Positions 51,311 through 59,523 of a DNA stretch of 64,000 bases are shown here, one piece after another; the stretch's first letter is position 1, and each line of letters opens with the position of its first letter. A program made the position numbers and the translations under genes. Origin of the DNA: Falsihalocynthiibacter sp042445055 (GTDB taxonomy: Bacteria; Pseudomonadota; Alphaproteobacteria; Rhodobacterales; Rhodobacteraceae); contig NZ_CP170339.1 in assembly GCF_042445055.1 (NCBI RefSeq), positions 1,178,001 through 1,242,000 on the forward strand. The letters are read 5' to 3'. The notes under the pieces were generated by a model, which made no database searches, was not told where the DNA came from, and saw only the letters and a program-made list of their open reading frames with translations.

Positions 51311-52326
51311 TACGTGTATTGATCGTAGGCGTGGGGAACATGGGGCAAAGCCATGCGCTCGCACATCACAAAAGCGAAACTTCGGAAATCATCGGTATCG
51401 TGAATCGCACAGGGCGCCTGCTTGCGGGTGGGTTGGATAAATACCCGCGCTTCGAAACCTTCGAAGAGGGGCTCGCGCAAAACCCTGATTTGGTTGTGAT
51501 TGCGACCCATTCCGATAGCCATGCGGAGTTTGCAATTCGTTCGATGGAACTGGGCGCAGATGTGTTTGTCGAGAAGCCTCTGGCGCCCACCATCCAAGAG
51601 GCCGAATCCGTTGTGGCAGCGGCGCGCGCAACGAGGCGCAAGCTTGTGGTTGGGTATATCCTTCGGCATCACCCGTCGTGGATGCGATTGATTGAGGAAG
51701 CGCGCGCACTTGGCGGGCCATATGTGTTTCGTATGAACCTGAATCAGCAATCCACGGGCGCGGAATGGGAGGTTCACAAACAGCTCATGCAGTCGACTTC
51801 GCCGCTGGTGGATTGTGGTGTGCACTATGTCGATGTGATGTGCCAGATCGCGCAATCTAAGCCCATAAGCGTAAATGGCATCGGACTGCGCCTCTCTGAC
51901 GAAATACCCGATGGGATGTATAATTACGGCCAGCTTCAAGTGACTTTTGAGGATGGTTCGGTGGGCTGGTACGAGGCAGGCTGGGGGCCGATGATGTCCG
52001 AAACGGCGGTATTCGTAAAAGACGTCATTAGCCCGCATGGTTCGGTTTCGATCACAGATGCAGATCGTGGCGCATCGGCTGAAATCGAAGGGCACACGAA
52101 GGTTGGCGGTATCCTTGTGCATCGGCTTGACGGGGACCATTTCATCACGCTGCCTGACGAGCCAGACCATCAGGCGCTCTGTGATGCGGAGCAGGCATAC
52201 GTCTTGCGCGTCATTCGCGAAGGTATCGACCTAGACGCCCATATGAGCGACGCGCTTGAATCGCTTCGTATTTGTATCGCCGCAGATGAAAGTATTCGCA
52301 AAGGTGTGCCTGTTTCGCTCATTTAG
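51307..52326 (+). CDS. Gfo/Idh/MocA family oxidoreductase
   Basis: This 339-residue member of the family has the standard Rossmann loop (VGVGNMGQSHA), EKP (DVFVEKPLAPT) and VDCGVHYVDVM. Start codon TTG at 51307 overlaps the stop of the preceding gene, with GGAGGA upstream. It is the last gene of the moc-like operon; its end lies three bases inside the end of the convergent LysR gene. Confidence 0.88.
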   Translation: MIRVLIVGVGNMGQSHALAHHKSETSEIIGIVNRTGRLLAGGLDKYPRFETFEEGLAQNPDLVVIATHSDSHAEFAIRSMELGADVFVEKPLAPTIQEAESVVAAARATRRKLVVGYILRHHPSWMRLIEEARALGGPYVFRMNLNQQSTGAEWEVHKQLMQSTSPLVDCGVHYVDVMCQIAQSKPISVNGIGLRLSDEIPDGMYNYGQLQVTFEDGSVGWYEAGWGPMMSETAVFVKDVISPHGSVSITDADRGASAEIEGHTKVGGILVHRLDGDHFITLPDEPDHQALCDAEQAYVLRVIREGIDLDAHMSDALESLRICIAADESIRKGVPVSLI

Positions 52327-53180
52327 GTCGCGAGGATAGCCATAAACGCCCGAATTGAGCGCACCTCGCTTCGTTGTTTCAGACAGATCAGCGACTCGCT
52401 CATACTCAGGTTCGTGTCGGCAATCGCGATTTTGGCGAGGCGTACGTCATAGCCGAATTCCGCTTCGGAAACAAAGCCGATACCTGCGCCCGCAGCGACG
52501 ACTTCTTGCACTGCCTCGCGGCCTTCTACTTCGACTGCGGGGCTTAGATTGACGCCCATTCGCACCGCTTCGTCCTCTAGCTTCTGGCGGGTTTTGGACC
52601 CTTTCTCGCGGAATATTAGGGGATACCGTGCGATCTCTTCTAGTGTCAGTTTCTCGGGAAATTCAGGGAAGAACTTCTTGGCGGCAAAGGCAATGATCGG
52701 CGCTTGCCCAAGTCCCCTGACCTCCATGTCGGGGCCGGGGTTGGGGCTTCCGACGACGCCGATTTCAGCGTCATAGTTTCTTAGAGCTTCGATGATCTCG
52801 GCGCTATTTCCTGTTCGTACGCTTATAAAAACCTTGGGGTAGCGCTTGCGATAGGCCTCTAGCCGACTGGTAAGGTGAAAGGCGCTGTCGGCGATAATTC
52901 TAAGCGTTCCTTCCATCGCGGCGCGGTTCTCGGAGAGAACATCCGTGATCTGGTTCTCAACTTCAAAGAGTTGCTTGGTGCAGATCAGTAACCTTTCGCC
53001 AACTGGCGTTAACGAAACGCGCTTTTTGTTTCGATTGAACAGAAGCACATCGTAATCACTCTCAAGCTTGCGGACCTGCTCTGAAATCGCAGGTTGTGTG
53101 AGCGAGAGTGCCTCCGCAGCGCGGGAAAACCCACCTTCGACGGCAACGTGGTGAAAGGCGCGGATTTGGCTGTATCTCAT
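52323..53180 (-). CDS. LysR family regulator of the phosphonate operon
   Basis: This 285-residue LysR regulator has an N-terminal winged helix (FHHVAVEGGFSRAAEALSLTQPAISEQVRKLE) and a C-terminal two-lobed effector domain (about 90-285). It is divergent from phnW, the usual location for the regulator of 2-aminoethylphosphonate degradation genes. In such systems LysR control responds to the phosphonate rather than to phosphate starvation; that is an inference here. AGGGAT precedes the ATG. Confidence 0.92.
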   Translation of the reverse strand: MRYSQIRAFHHVAVEGGFSRAAEALSLTQPAISEQVRKLESDYDVLLFNRNKKRVSLTPVGERLLICTKQLFEVENQITDVLSENRAAMEGTLRIIADSAFHLTSRLEAYRKRYPKVFISVRTGNSAEIIEALRNYDAEIGVVGSPNPGPDMEVRGLGQAPIIAFAAKKFFPEFPEKLTLEEIARYPLIFREKGSKTRQKLEDEAVRMGVNLSPAVEVEGREAVQEVVAAGAGIGFVSEAEFGYDVRLAKIAIADTNLSMSESLICLKQRSEVRSIRAFMAILAT

Positions 53181-53234
53181 GTTTATCCCTGATGTTTTGT
53201 CGGTTTTCTGTATATAAGCGCAGCTTTTTAACTC

Positions 53235-53249
53235 ATTGCAATTAACAAT
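53235..53249. promoter_or_regulatory. LysR-type operator (ATTG-N7-CAAT) in the divergent region
   Basis: ATTGCAATTAACAAT is a dyad matching the T-N11-A LysR box. It lies about 55 bases upstream of the LysR gene and 62 bases upstream of phnW, the normal place for a dual-function binding site. Confidence 0.55.
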
Positions 53250-53311
53250 TTTTCATATGGTCGGATTAAGCCTAGAAACAGTTAAACGATCGAACAGCGG
53301 AGTCCCCTGCG

Positions 53312-54496
53312 ATGACTTTACCTGCGAAAATAAATCCACCGAAATTGGGCGAGCCTTATCTTCTTACGCCCGGTCCGTTGACGACATCCTACGAAACCAA
53401 ACAAGCAATGCTAAGGGATTGGGGCAGTTGGGATGATGATTTCCGCGCCATGACACGAAGCTTGCGAAGCCAGTTGCTCAAGCTGATTGGAGCGGGCGCC
53501 GAGGAATATGATTGCGTGCCGATCCAAGGGTCTGGCTCTTATTGTGTTGAGGCGATGCTGGGATCATTTGTGCCGCGAGATGGCAAGGTTCTGGTGCTTG
53601 CCAATGGTGCCTACGGGCTTCGGGCTGCGCAAACCATGGAGTATCTGGGGCGGGCGTATACGTTGCTTGATAAGGGTGATTACCTGCCTCCGCGTGGCGA
53701 AGAAGTAGCAGCAATCCTCGTGGATGATACTGCAATATCGCACGTTCTGATTATCCACTGCGAAACGAGTTCCGGCATTCTGAACCCCGTGGATGAGATC
53801 GCCGATGCGGTACATGCAGCAGGGCGCAAAGTCTTGATCGACAGCATGTCGGCATTTGGAGCTATCCCGCTTGAGGTTCAGAAAAGCAAATATACCGCGA
53901 TGGTATCCTCGGCGAATAAATGTATCGAGGGCGTACCCGGTTTTGGCTTTGTGATTGCTCGCAAGGATGAAATCGAAGCGGCCAAAGGCAACAGTCACTC
54001 GCTCTCGCTTGATGTTCATGCGCAATGGGCGACGATGGAAAAGACCGGCCAGTGGCGTTTTACTCCGCCGACACATGTGGTTGCCGCATTTCTTGAAGCG
54101 CTCAAGGCACATGCGCAAGAGGGTGGCGTCGAAGGACGCGGCGCGCGCTATATCCGAAATCGAGATGTAATGGTCGAAGGAATGCGCGACTTGGGCTTTG
54201 AAACCCTTCTCGCCAATCGTTGGCTAAGCCCAATTATCGTGACGTTCTTCTGCCCTGCGGATGAGGCATTCGCATTCGATGAATTCTATAACCAAATGCG
54301 CGAACGAGGATTTATTATCTATCCGGGCAAGCTGACGGTCGTGGATAGCTTCCGCATCGGATGCATCGGGCAAATGGACGAACATGTTATGCGTCAGGTC
54401 GTAGAGGCCGCGCGCGATGCTTTGGCTGTTATGGGGGTGCGCTCTGCGGCCCCACCTGCCAAAGCTCTTGAAGAACGTAAAAAACTAGCTGCCTAA
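53312..54496 (+). CDS. phnW: 2-aminoethylphosphonate:pyruvate aminotransferase
   Basis: This 394-residue PLP enzyme of the class V fold transfers the amino group of 2-aminoethylphosphonate to pyruvate, giving phosphonoacetaldehyde and alanine. Characteristic are YLLTPGPLTTSYETKQAML, GSGSYCVEA and the PLP lysine, about Lys203, in SSANKCIEGVPGFGF. The protein is about 25 residues longer than the classical PhnW, mainly at the C-terminus. It is first in the phosphonate operon. Confidence 0.94.
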   Translation: MTLPAKINPPKLGEPYLLTPGPLTTSYETKQAMLRDWGSWDDDFRAMTRSLRSQLLKLIGAGAEEYDCVPIQGSGSYCVEAMLGSFVPRDGKVLVLANGAYGLRAAQTMEYLGRAYTLLDKGDYLPPRGEEVAAILVDDTAISHVLIIHCETSSGILNPVDEIADAVHAAGRKVLIDSMSAFGAIPLEVQKSKYTAMVSSANKCIEGVPGFGFVIARKDEIEAAKGNSHSLSLDVHAQWATMEKTGQWRFTPPTHVVAAFLEALKAHAQEGGVEGRGARYIRNRDVMVEGMRDLGFETLLANRWLSPIIVTFFCPADEAFAFDEFYNQMRERGFIIYPGKLTVVDSFRIGCIGQMDEHVMRQVVEAARDALAVMGVRSAAPPAKALEERKKLAA

Positions 54497-54512
54497 TTTT
54501 AAGGACCAACCT

Positions 54513-55757
54513 ATGCCAATTTCATCCCCGGTCGTCGCAAATGATCGTGTTTACCCCGCTCCGAAAACCTGTGCTATTGCGATCTGCCTTGATGGATGCG
54601 AACCAGAATATCTGGAGAAGGCTATCGCCGACGGGTTGATGCCAACACTTAAGCGGATGCGCGAAACGGGGACCGACCGCTTGGCACATTCGGTCATTCC
54701 ATCGTTCACGAACCCGAACAACCTTTCTATCGCGACGGGCCGCCCGCCGAGTGTGCACGGGATTTGCGGCAACTACCTTTATGAGCCGGAGACAGGCGAA
54801 GAAGTCATGATGAACGACGTGCGTTTCTTGCGCGCGCCGACGGTTTTTAGCAAGTTCTACGAAGCAGGCGCGCGGGTTGCTGTTGTCACCGCTAAGGACA
54901 AGTTGCGCGCACTTTTGGGGGCAGGGCTGAAGTTTGACGAAGATCGGGCCAAGTGTTTTTCCGCTGAAAAATCAGATAGTTCCACTCAAACTGAACATGG
55001 ACAGGAAGCCGCGAGCAAATGGCTGGGGATGGCGCAGCCAGAGGTATACTCTGCGGACCTTTCCGAGTTTGTGTTCGCTGCTGGTGTGAAGCTTCTGAAG
55101 GAGTGGAAACCGGATGTTATGTATCTGACCACAACGGATTATGTTCAGCACAAATATGCCCCAGATGATGCAGAGGCGAAATCGTTCTATGAGATGTTCG
55201 ATAAGTACCTAACTGAACTGGATGCGATGGGGGCCGCGATTGTCGTAACCGCCGACCACGGAATGAAGCCAAAGCATGATGCGAATGGTGATCCTTCGGT
55301 CATCTATGTACAGGATTTGCTTGATGAATGGCTGGGCGAGGGCGCAGCGCGAGTGATCCTGCCGATCACTGATCCATATGTTGTTCACCACGGAGCATTG
55401 GGCGGATTTGGTACCGCATACCTGCCGGAAGGCGCGGACCATAAGGGTGTGATCGCGCGCCTTGCCAAACGTCCCGAGATCCTTGAGGTGATGGATAAAG
55501 CAGAGGCCGTTGAGCGGTTTGAACTTCCGGCGGATCGCATCGGGGATATTGTGATGATATCGACCGAAAACATGACGATCGGCACCTCCGAGCACCGCCA
55601 TGACCTTGCCGCCCTCAACGAGCCATTGCGCAGCCATGGTGGCCTGACAGAACAAGAAGTGCCCTTCATCGTGAACCGTGTGATTGACCTGCCCAGCCAG
55701 CCGACATTGCGGAACTTTGATGCGTTCTTCTATGCGACCACCGCCGCAGGGCTTTAA
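54513..55757 (+). CDS. phnA: Phosphonoacetate hydrolase
   Basis: This 414-residue alkaline-phosphatase-superfamily enzyme hydrolyses the C-P bond of phosphonoacetate to acetate and phosphate. Zinc-site residues are Asp27 (CLDGCEP), the nucleophile Thr66 (PSFTNPNN), Asp/His in TTDYVQHKYAPDD, DHGMKPKH, and the late His in HGGLTEQEVPF. No signal peptide is seen, so it is cytoplasmic. It lies 16 bases after phnW and 15 before phnY. Confidence 0.95.
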   Translation: MPISSPVVANDRVYPAPKTCAIAICLDGCEPEYLEKAIADGLMPTLKRMRETGTDRLAHSVIPSFTNPNNLSIATGRPPSVHGICGNYLYEPETGEEVMMNDVRFLRAPTVFSKFYEAGARVAVVTAKDKLRALLGAGLKFDEDRAKCFSAEKSDSSTQTEHGQEAASKWLGMAQPEVYSADLSEFVFAAGVKLLKEWKPDVMYLTTTDYVQHKYAPDDAEAKSFYEMFDKYLTELDAMGAAIVVTADHGMKPKHDANGDPSVIYVQDLLDEWLGEGAARVILPITDPYVVHHGALGGFGTAYLPEGADHKGVIARLAKRPEILEVMDKAEAVERFELPADRIGDIVMISTENMTIGTSEHRHDLAALNEPLRSHGGLTEQEVPFIVNRVIDLPSQPTLRNFDAFFYATTAAGL

Positions 55758-55772
55758 CGGAAGGGGAGCCCA

Positions 55773-57221
55773 ATGACTGATTTCGAAATCAGACACGAAG
55801 GGATGCGCATCGGTGGCGAGAAAGTCTTCACTGATGACGTTATCGAAGTGAAGTATCCCTATACCGAAGAAGTCGTTGGGACCGTTCCAGCAGGCACCGC
55901 AGAACATGCAAAACGCGCGTTTCAAGTTGCTGCTGATTATAAGGCTAAGCTAAGCCGCTATGAACGAAGCCAGATACTTCAGCGTGTCGGTGAGTTGATC
56001 GGTGAGCGCCGTGAATACTTGGCAAAATGGCTGACGCTTGAGTTGGGCATTTGCTATCAGCACGCGATTTACGAAACCAAGCGCGCTCAGGATGTTTATC
56101 AATTTGCATCGCACCAAGCGTTAATCGACGATAGCGAGGTTTTCTCTTGTGATCTGACGCACAACGGCAAAGAACGCAAAATCTACACTATGCGCGAACC
56201 TGTCCGCGCCATCAGTGCAATCACGCCGTTTAACCATCCGCTCAACATGGTGAGCCACAAAATCGCACCATCAATTGCGACCAATAACTGTATGGTTGTT
56301 AAACCGACCGAGCTTACCCCCCTTACGGCCATTGCGCTTGCAGATATCATTTATGAAGCGGGTTTGCCGCCAGAGATGCTGCAAATCGTGACGGGCCTTC
56401 CTAAAGATATTGGCGAAGAGATGATGATCAATGAGAATATTGATATCATTACGTTTACCGGTGGTGTGCCAGTTGGGAAGTTGATTGCCTCTAAGGCAGG
56501 ATACAAACGTCAGGCGCTTGAACTTGGCGGGAATGATCCGCTGATCGTGTGTAACGACCTTAGCCAAGCTGACCTTGAAAAAGCCGCGACAATTGCCGTT
56601 GCCGGAGCTACGGGAAATTCAGGGCAGCGGTGCACTGCAATCAAACGGATTTTGGTTCAGGAGTCGATTGCGGATCAATTTGTGCCATTGGTTCTAGAGA
56701 AGGCGAAAGCGCTGAAATTCGGCGATCCGATGGACCCCGAAACGGAACTGGGCTGTGTGATCCATGCGCAGGCCGCCGAAATTTTCGAGAACCGCGTGCT
56801 TGCCGCCGAGAAGGAAGGCGCCAAGATCCTTTATCATCCGCCTCGTCAGGGAGCGCTCCTGCCGCCGATTGTGGTGGATTATGTTCCCCACAACAGCGAG
56901 TTGGTGATGGAAGAGACCTTTGGTCCCGTCATCCCGATTGTGCGCGTTCCCGACAACGACAAGGAGGTGATGCGCATCTCCAACGGGACGCAGTTTGGCC
57001 TCTCGTCTGGCGTTTGTACCAATGATCTGAACCGCGCGATTGCATACATCAACGGGCTGGATGTCGGGACTTGTAACATCTGGGAGCAGCCAGGTTATCG
57101 GATCGAAACCTCGCCGTTTGGAGGGATTAAGGACAGCGGAAACGCCGTAAAAGAGGGCGTCACCGAAGCGATGAAGTTCTTTACCAATGTTAAAACCTAT
57201 TCGTTACCATGGCCAAGCTAA
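55773..57221 (+). CDS. phnY: Phosphonoacetaldehyde dehydrogenase
   Basis: This 482-residue aldehyde dehydrogenase has active-site Cys287 (GNSGQRCTA) and general-base Glu250 (LELGGND). In the phnW-phnA-phnY arrangement it oxidises phosphonoacetaldehyde to phosphonoacetate with NAD, feeding PhnA. GGAAGGGGAG precedes the ATG. A hairpin follows before the next gene. Confidence 0.94.
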   Translation: MTDFEIRHEGMRIGGEKVFTDDVIEVKYPYTEEVVGTVPAGTAEHAKRAFQVAADYKAKLSRYERSQILQRVGELIGERREYLAKWLTLELGICYQHAIYETKRAQDVYQFASHQALIDDSEVFSCDLTHNGKERKIYTMREPVRAISAITPFNHPLNMVSHKIAPSIATNNCMVVKPTELTPLTAIALADIIYEAGLPPEMLQIVTGLPKDIGEEMMINENIDIITFTGGVPVGKLIASKAGYKRQALELGGNDPLIVCNDLSQADLEKAATIAVAGATGNSGQRCTAIKRILVQESIADQFVPLVLEKAKALKFGDPMDPETELGCVIHAQAAEIFENRVLAAEKEGAKILYHPPRQGALLPPIVVDYVPHNSELVMEETFGPVIPIVRVPDNDKEVMRISNGTQFGLSSGVCTNDLNRAIAYINGLDVGTCNIWEQPGYRIETSPFGGIKDSGNAVKEGVTEAMKFFTNVKTYSLPWPS

Positions 57222-57240
57222 TCCACGGTTTCTGAACATG

Positions 57241-57265
57241 AGCAAGGCTGTGTAGGCCTTGCTTT
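57241..57265 (+). other. Terminator-like hairpin between phnY and pbfA
   Basis: Eight-pair perfect stem AGCAAGGC / GCCTTGCT with a 7-nt loop, followed by TTCTC. The weak T tract suggests partial termination or message stabilisation rather than the end of the operon. Confidence 0.55.
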
Positions 57266-57283
57266 CTCAATTGAAGGCAGTCC

Positions 57284-58639
57284 ATGACAAAACACATCCA
57301 CACCGAAGGCGAAGCCAACACGTCCAAAGCGCGTCAGGACTGGTCCGCAAGAGAAACCGACCCCAATGCTCAATCGTTGCTAGACCGAGACGCCGCAGCC
57401 TTTCTACATCAGAGCTTGTCGAGCCCTTGCGTTTCCACCATTGCCGAGGCCAAGGGAATTTGGATCAAAGATGTTGCCGGGCGGCGCTATATGGATTTCC
57501 ACGGGAACTCGGTGCATCACATCGGGTATGGTCATCCCCGCCTGATTGCTGCGATTAAGGATCAGCTTGATACATTACCGTTCTCGCCACGCCGTTTTAC
57601 GAATGACGTTTCAGTCCAGCTTGCCGAGCGTCTGGCGGATATCGCGCCCGGGAATTTGGGAAAGGTCCTATTCACAACGGGCGGTTCAGACGCAAACGAA
57701 GTCGCATTACGACTGGCGCGGGCGGCGACGGGGCGGTTCAAGACGCTCAGTTTCTGGGACGCATTCCACGGAGCGGGATTTGGCGCCGCGTCTGTTGGGG
57801 GCGAGGCAACATTCAGAAGCCACATAGCAGGACCACTCCTTCCAGGGGCCGAGCACGTCGCGCCGTTTCACTGCTATCATTGTGCATATGGACACGCAGG
57901 CCCCGAGAATTGCGGGTTGGCCTGCGCCAAGATGGTTGATTACGTTCTTGGTCGTGAGGGCGATGTTGCCGCAGTGATTGCAGAGCCTATGCGCGCGGTG
58001 CCTGTTGTGCCACCTGCGGGCTACTGGAAAGCTGTGCAGGAGGCCTGCCATCGCCACGGCGCGTTGTTGATTATGGACGAGATTCCCACGGGCCTTGGCA
58101 AAACGGGTCAGATGTTTGCTTTTGAGCATGACGGGATAGTCCCCGATATTGTGACGCTTGGCAAAGCCTTGGGCGGAGGGGTGCTTCCCATAGCATCGGT
58201 TATTGCGCGGCAGGACCTAGACGTTGCTGGCGACTTTGCGATTGGCCACTACACTCATGAGAAAAATCCCGTCACTGCGCGGGCTGCGCTTACGACGCTT
58301 GAGATTATCGAGGACGAAAATCTTGTGGAGCGCGCCGCCGAGCTTGGCAAAATGGCGATTGAACGGCTAGAAAACACCCTCGAATCCTCACCAATCGTTG
58401 GTGATATTCGCGGGCGCGGGGTGATGTTTGGCATCGAGATCGTTTCAGATCGGCAGGGCCGCACGCCCGCTCCGCAAATCGCCGAGAAAATCTACTATGC
58501 ATGTTTGGCCGAGGGGCTGAGCTTTAAGATAAGCGCGGGAAATGTTCTGACTCTCTCGCCACCCATGACGATATCAAAAGAAGACCTAGTGACCGCACTT
58601 TCCATCGTTGAGCGATCCATTCTGGATCACTCTGCATGA
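57284..58639 (+). CDS. pbfA: (R)-1-hydroxy-2-aminoethylphosphonate ammonia-lyase
   Basis: This 451-residue PLP enzyme has the class III aminotransferase fold. The PLP lysine is Lys294 (TLGKALGGG) with IMDEIPTGLGKTG upstream. Residues such as FHCYHCAYGHAGPENCGLACA, a Cys-rich insertion, and the position next to phnW-phnA-phnY match PbfA, which eliminates ammonia from (R)-1-hydroxy-2-aminoethylphosphonate to give phosphonoacetaldehyde. This lets the cell use a second natural phosphonate through the same PhnY-PhnA route. The stop overlaps the next start (ATGA). Confidence 0.85.
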   Translation: MTKHIHTEGEANTSKARQDWSARETDPNAQSLLDRDAAAFLHQSLSSPCVSTIAEAKGIWIKDVAGRRYMDFHGNSVHHIGYGHPRLIAAIKDQLDTLPFSPRRFTNDVSVQLAERLADIAPGNLGKVLFTTGGSDANEVALRLARAATGRFKTLSFWDAFHGAGFGAASVGGEATFRSHIAGPLLPGAEHVAPFHCYHCAYGHAGPENCGLACAKMVDYVLGREGDVAAVIAEPMRAVPVVPPAGYWKAVQEACHRHGALLIMDEIPTGLGKTGQMFAFEHDGIVPDIVTLGKALGGGVLPIASVIARQDLDVAGDFAIGHYTHEKNPVTARAALTTLEIIEDENLVERAAELGKMAIERLENTLESSPIVGDIRGRGVMFGIEIVSDRQGRTPAPQIAEKIYYACLAEGLSFKISAGNVLTLSPPMTISKEDLVTALSIVERSILDHSA

Positions 58640-59481
58640 GCGCGGGCATATTTGCGGTCGTCCTCTTTGCTGCATTCATGCACGCATTGTGGAACGCAAT
58701 CGTAAAGGGTGCAGGCGACAAAACCATCATGCTTGGGCTGGTAGCACTTGGTCACGTAGTTCCCGGAATAATTATGGTGATGATTTCACCGTCACCCGTG
58801 GCGGCGGCGATCCCATATATCATTGCCTCTACCGTTATTCATTGGGCTTACTACCTGCTCTTGAACCTTGCGTATCGCGCGGGGGATTTTAGCATTATCT
58901 ATCCGATCGCACGTGGCTTGGCGCCCATTATGATCGCGCTCGGTGCGCAGATCTGGGTGGGCGAGGCGCTGTCGTTCGGGGTCTGGTGTGGGATATTGGC
59001 GGTATCTGGTGGCATCATGCTCTTGACGTTTTCCACCAATCGGGCGGCTACGCCGCTTTCTGGCGTGCTTGCTGCCGTTGGCGTTGCGATTATCATCGCG
59101 ATGTATTCGATCGTGGACGGTATCGGAGTGCGACTATCCACCAGCACCGTGGGCTATATCGGCTGGCTCTTCATCGCAGAGATTATCGTCGCTCTGTATA
59201 TCTTCGCGACCAGATGGGAGCGCTTATTACAGCTTTCGCCGCGCACGATGATGACGGGGATTTCGGGCGGATTGGTATCGGCCACGGCCTATGGTCTGGT
59301 TTTGTTTGCCAAGACGCAGGCGCCCTTGGGAATTGTGTCGGCGCTGCGGGAAACATCGGTGATTTTTGCGGCCATGATTGGTGTGTTCTGGTTCTCGGAG
59401 GGGCCGCGCGCGCAGCGGATCGTTGCGGCGGTTGTCGTTGCTCTTGGGATTGCAACCATCACTGCTGCGGATATGATCTAG
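58636..59481 (+). CDS. EamA/DMT superfamily transporter
   Basis: This 281-residue membrane protein has ten predicted helices in two EamA repeats (about residues 5-135 and 145-280); the second ends with ETSVIFAAMIGVFWFSEG, the usual DMT signature. It is coupled by ATGA to pbfA. DMT proteins move small organic molecules in either direction; here it could import an aminophosphonate or export an amine product. No data in the sequence decide this. Confidence 0.85.
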   Translation: MSAGIFAVVLFAAFMHALWNAIVKGAGDKTIMLGLVALGHVVPGIIMVMISPSPVAAAIPYIIASTVIHWAYYLLLNLAYRAGDFSIIYPIARGLAPIMIALGAQIWVGEALSFGVWCGILAVSGGIMLLTFSTNRAATPLSGVLAAVGVAIIIAMYSIVDGIGVRLSTSTVGYIGWLFIAEIIVALYIFATRWERLLQLSPRTMMTGISGGLVSATAYGLVLFAKTQAPLGIVSALRETSVIFAAMIGVFWFSEGPRAQRIVAAVVVALGIATITAADMI

Positions 59482-59523
59482 AACCTACACTTGAGGGAGC
59501 GTTGAAATAAAAGAGTATTTTGA

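Noticed and set aside
51187..52170. 327-codon antisense frame within the last Gfo/Idh/MocA gene
   Set aside because: The composition is rich in Arg, His and Cys with no recognisable domain, and the plus frame carries the Rossmann and EKP motifs.
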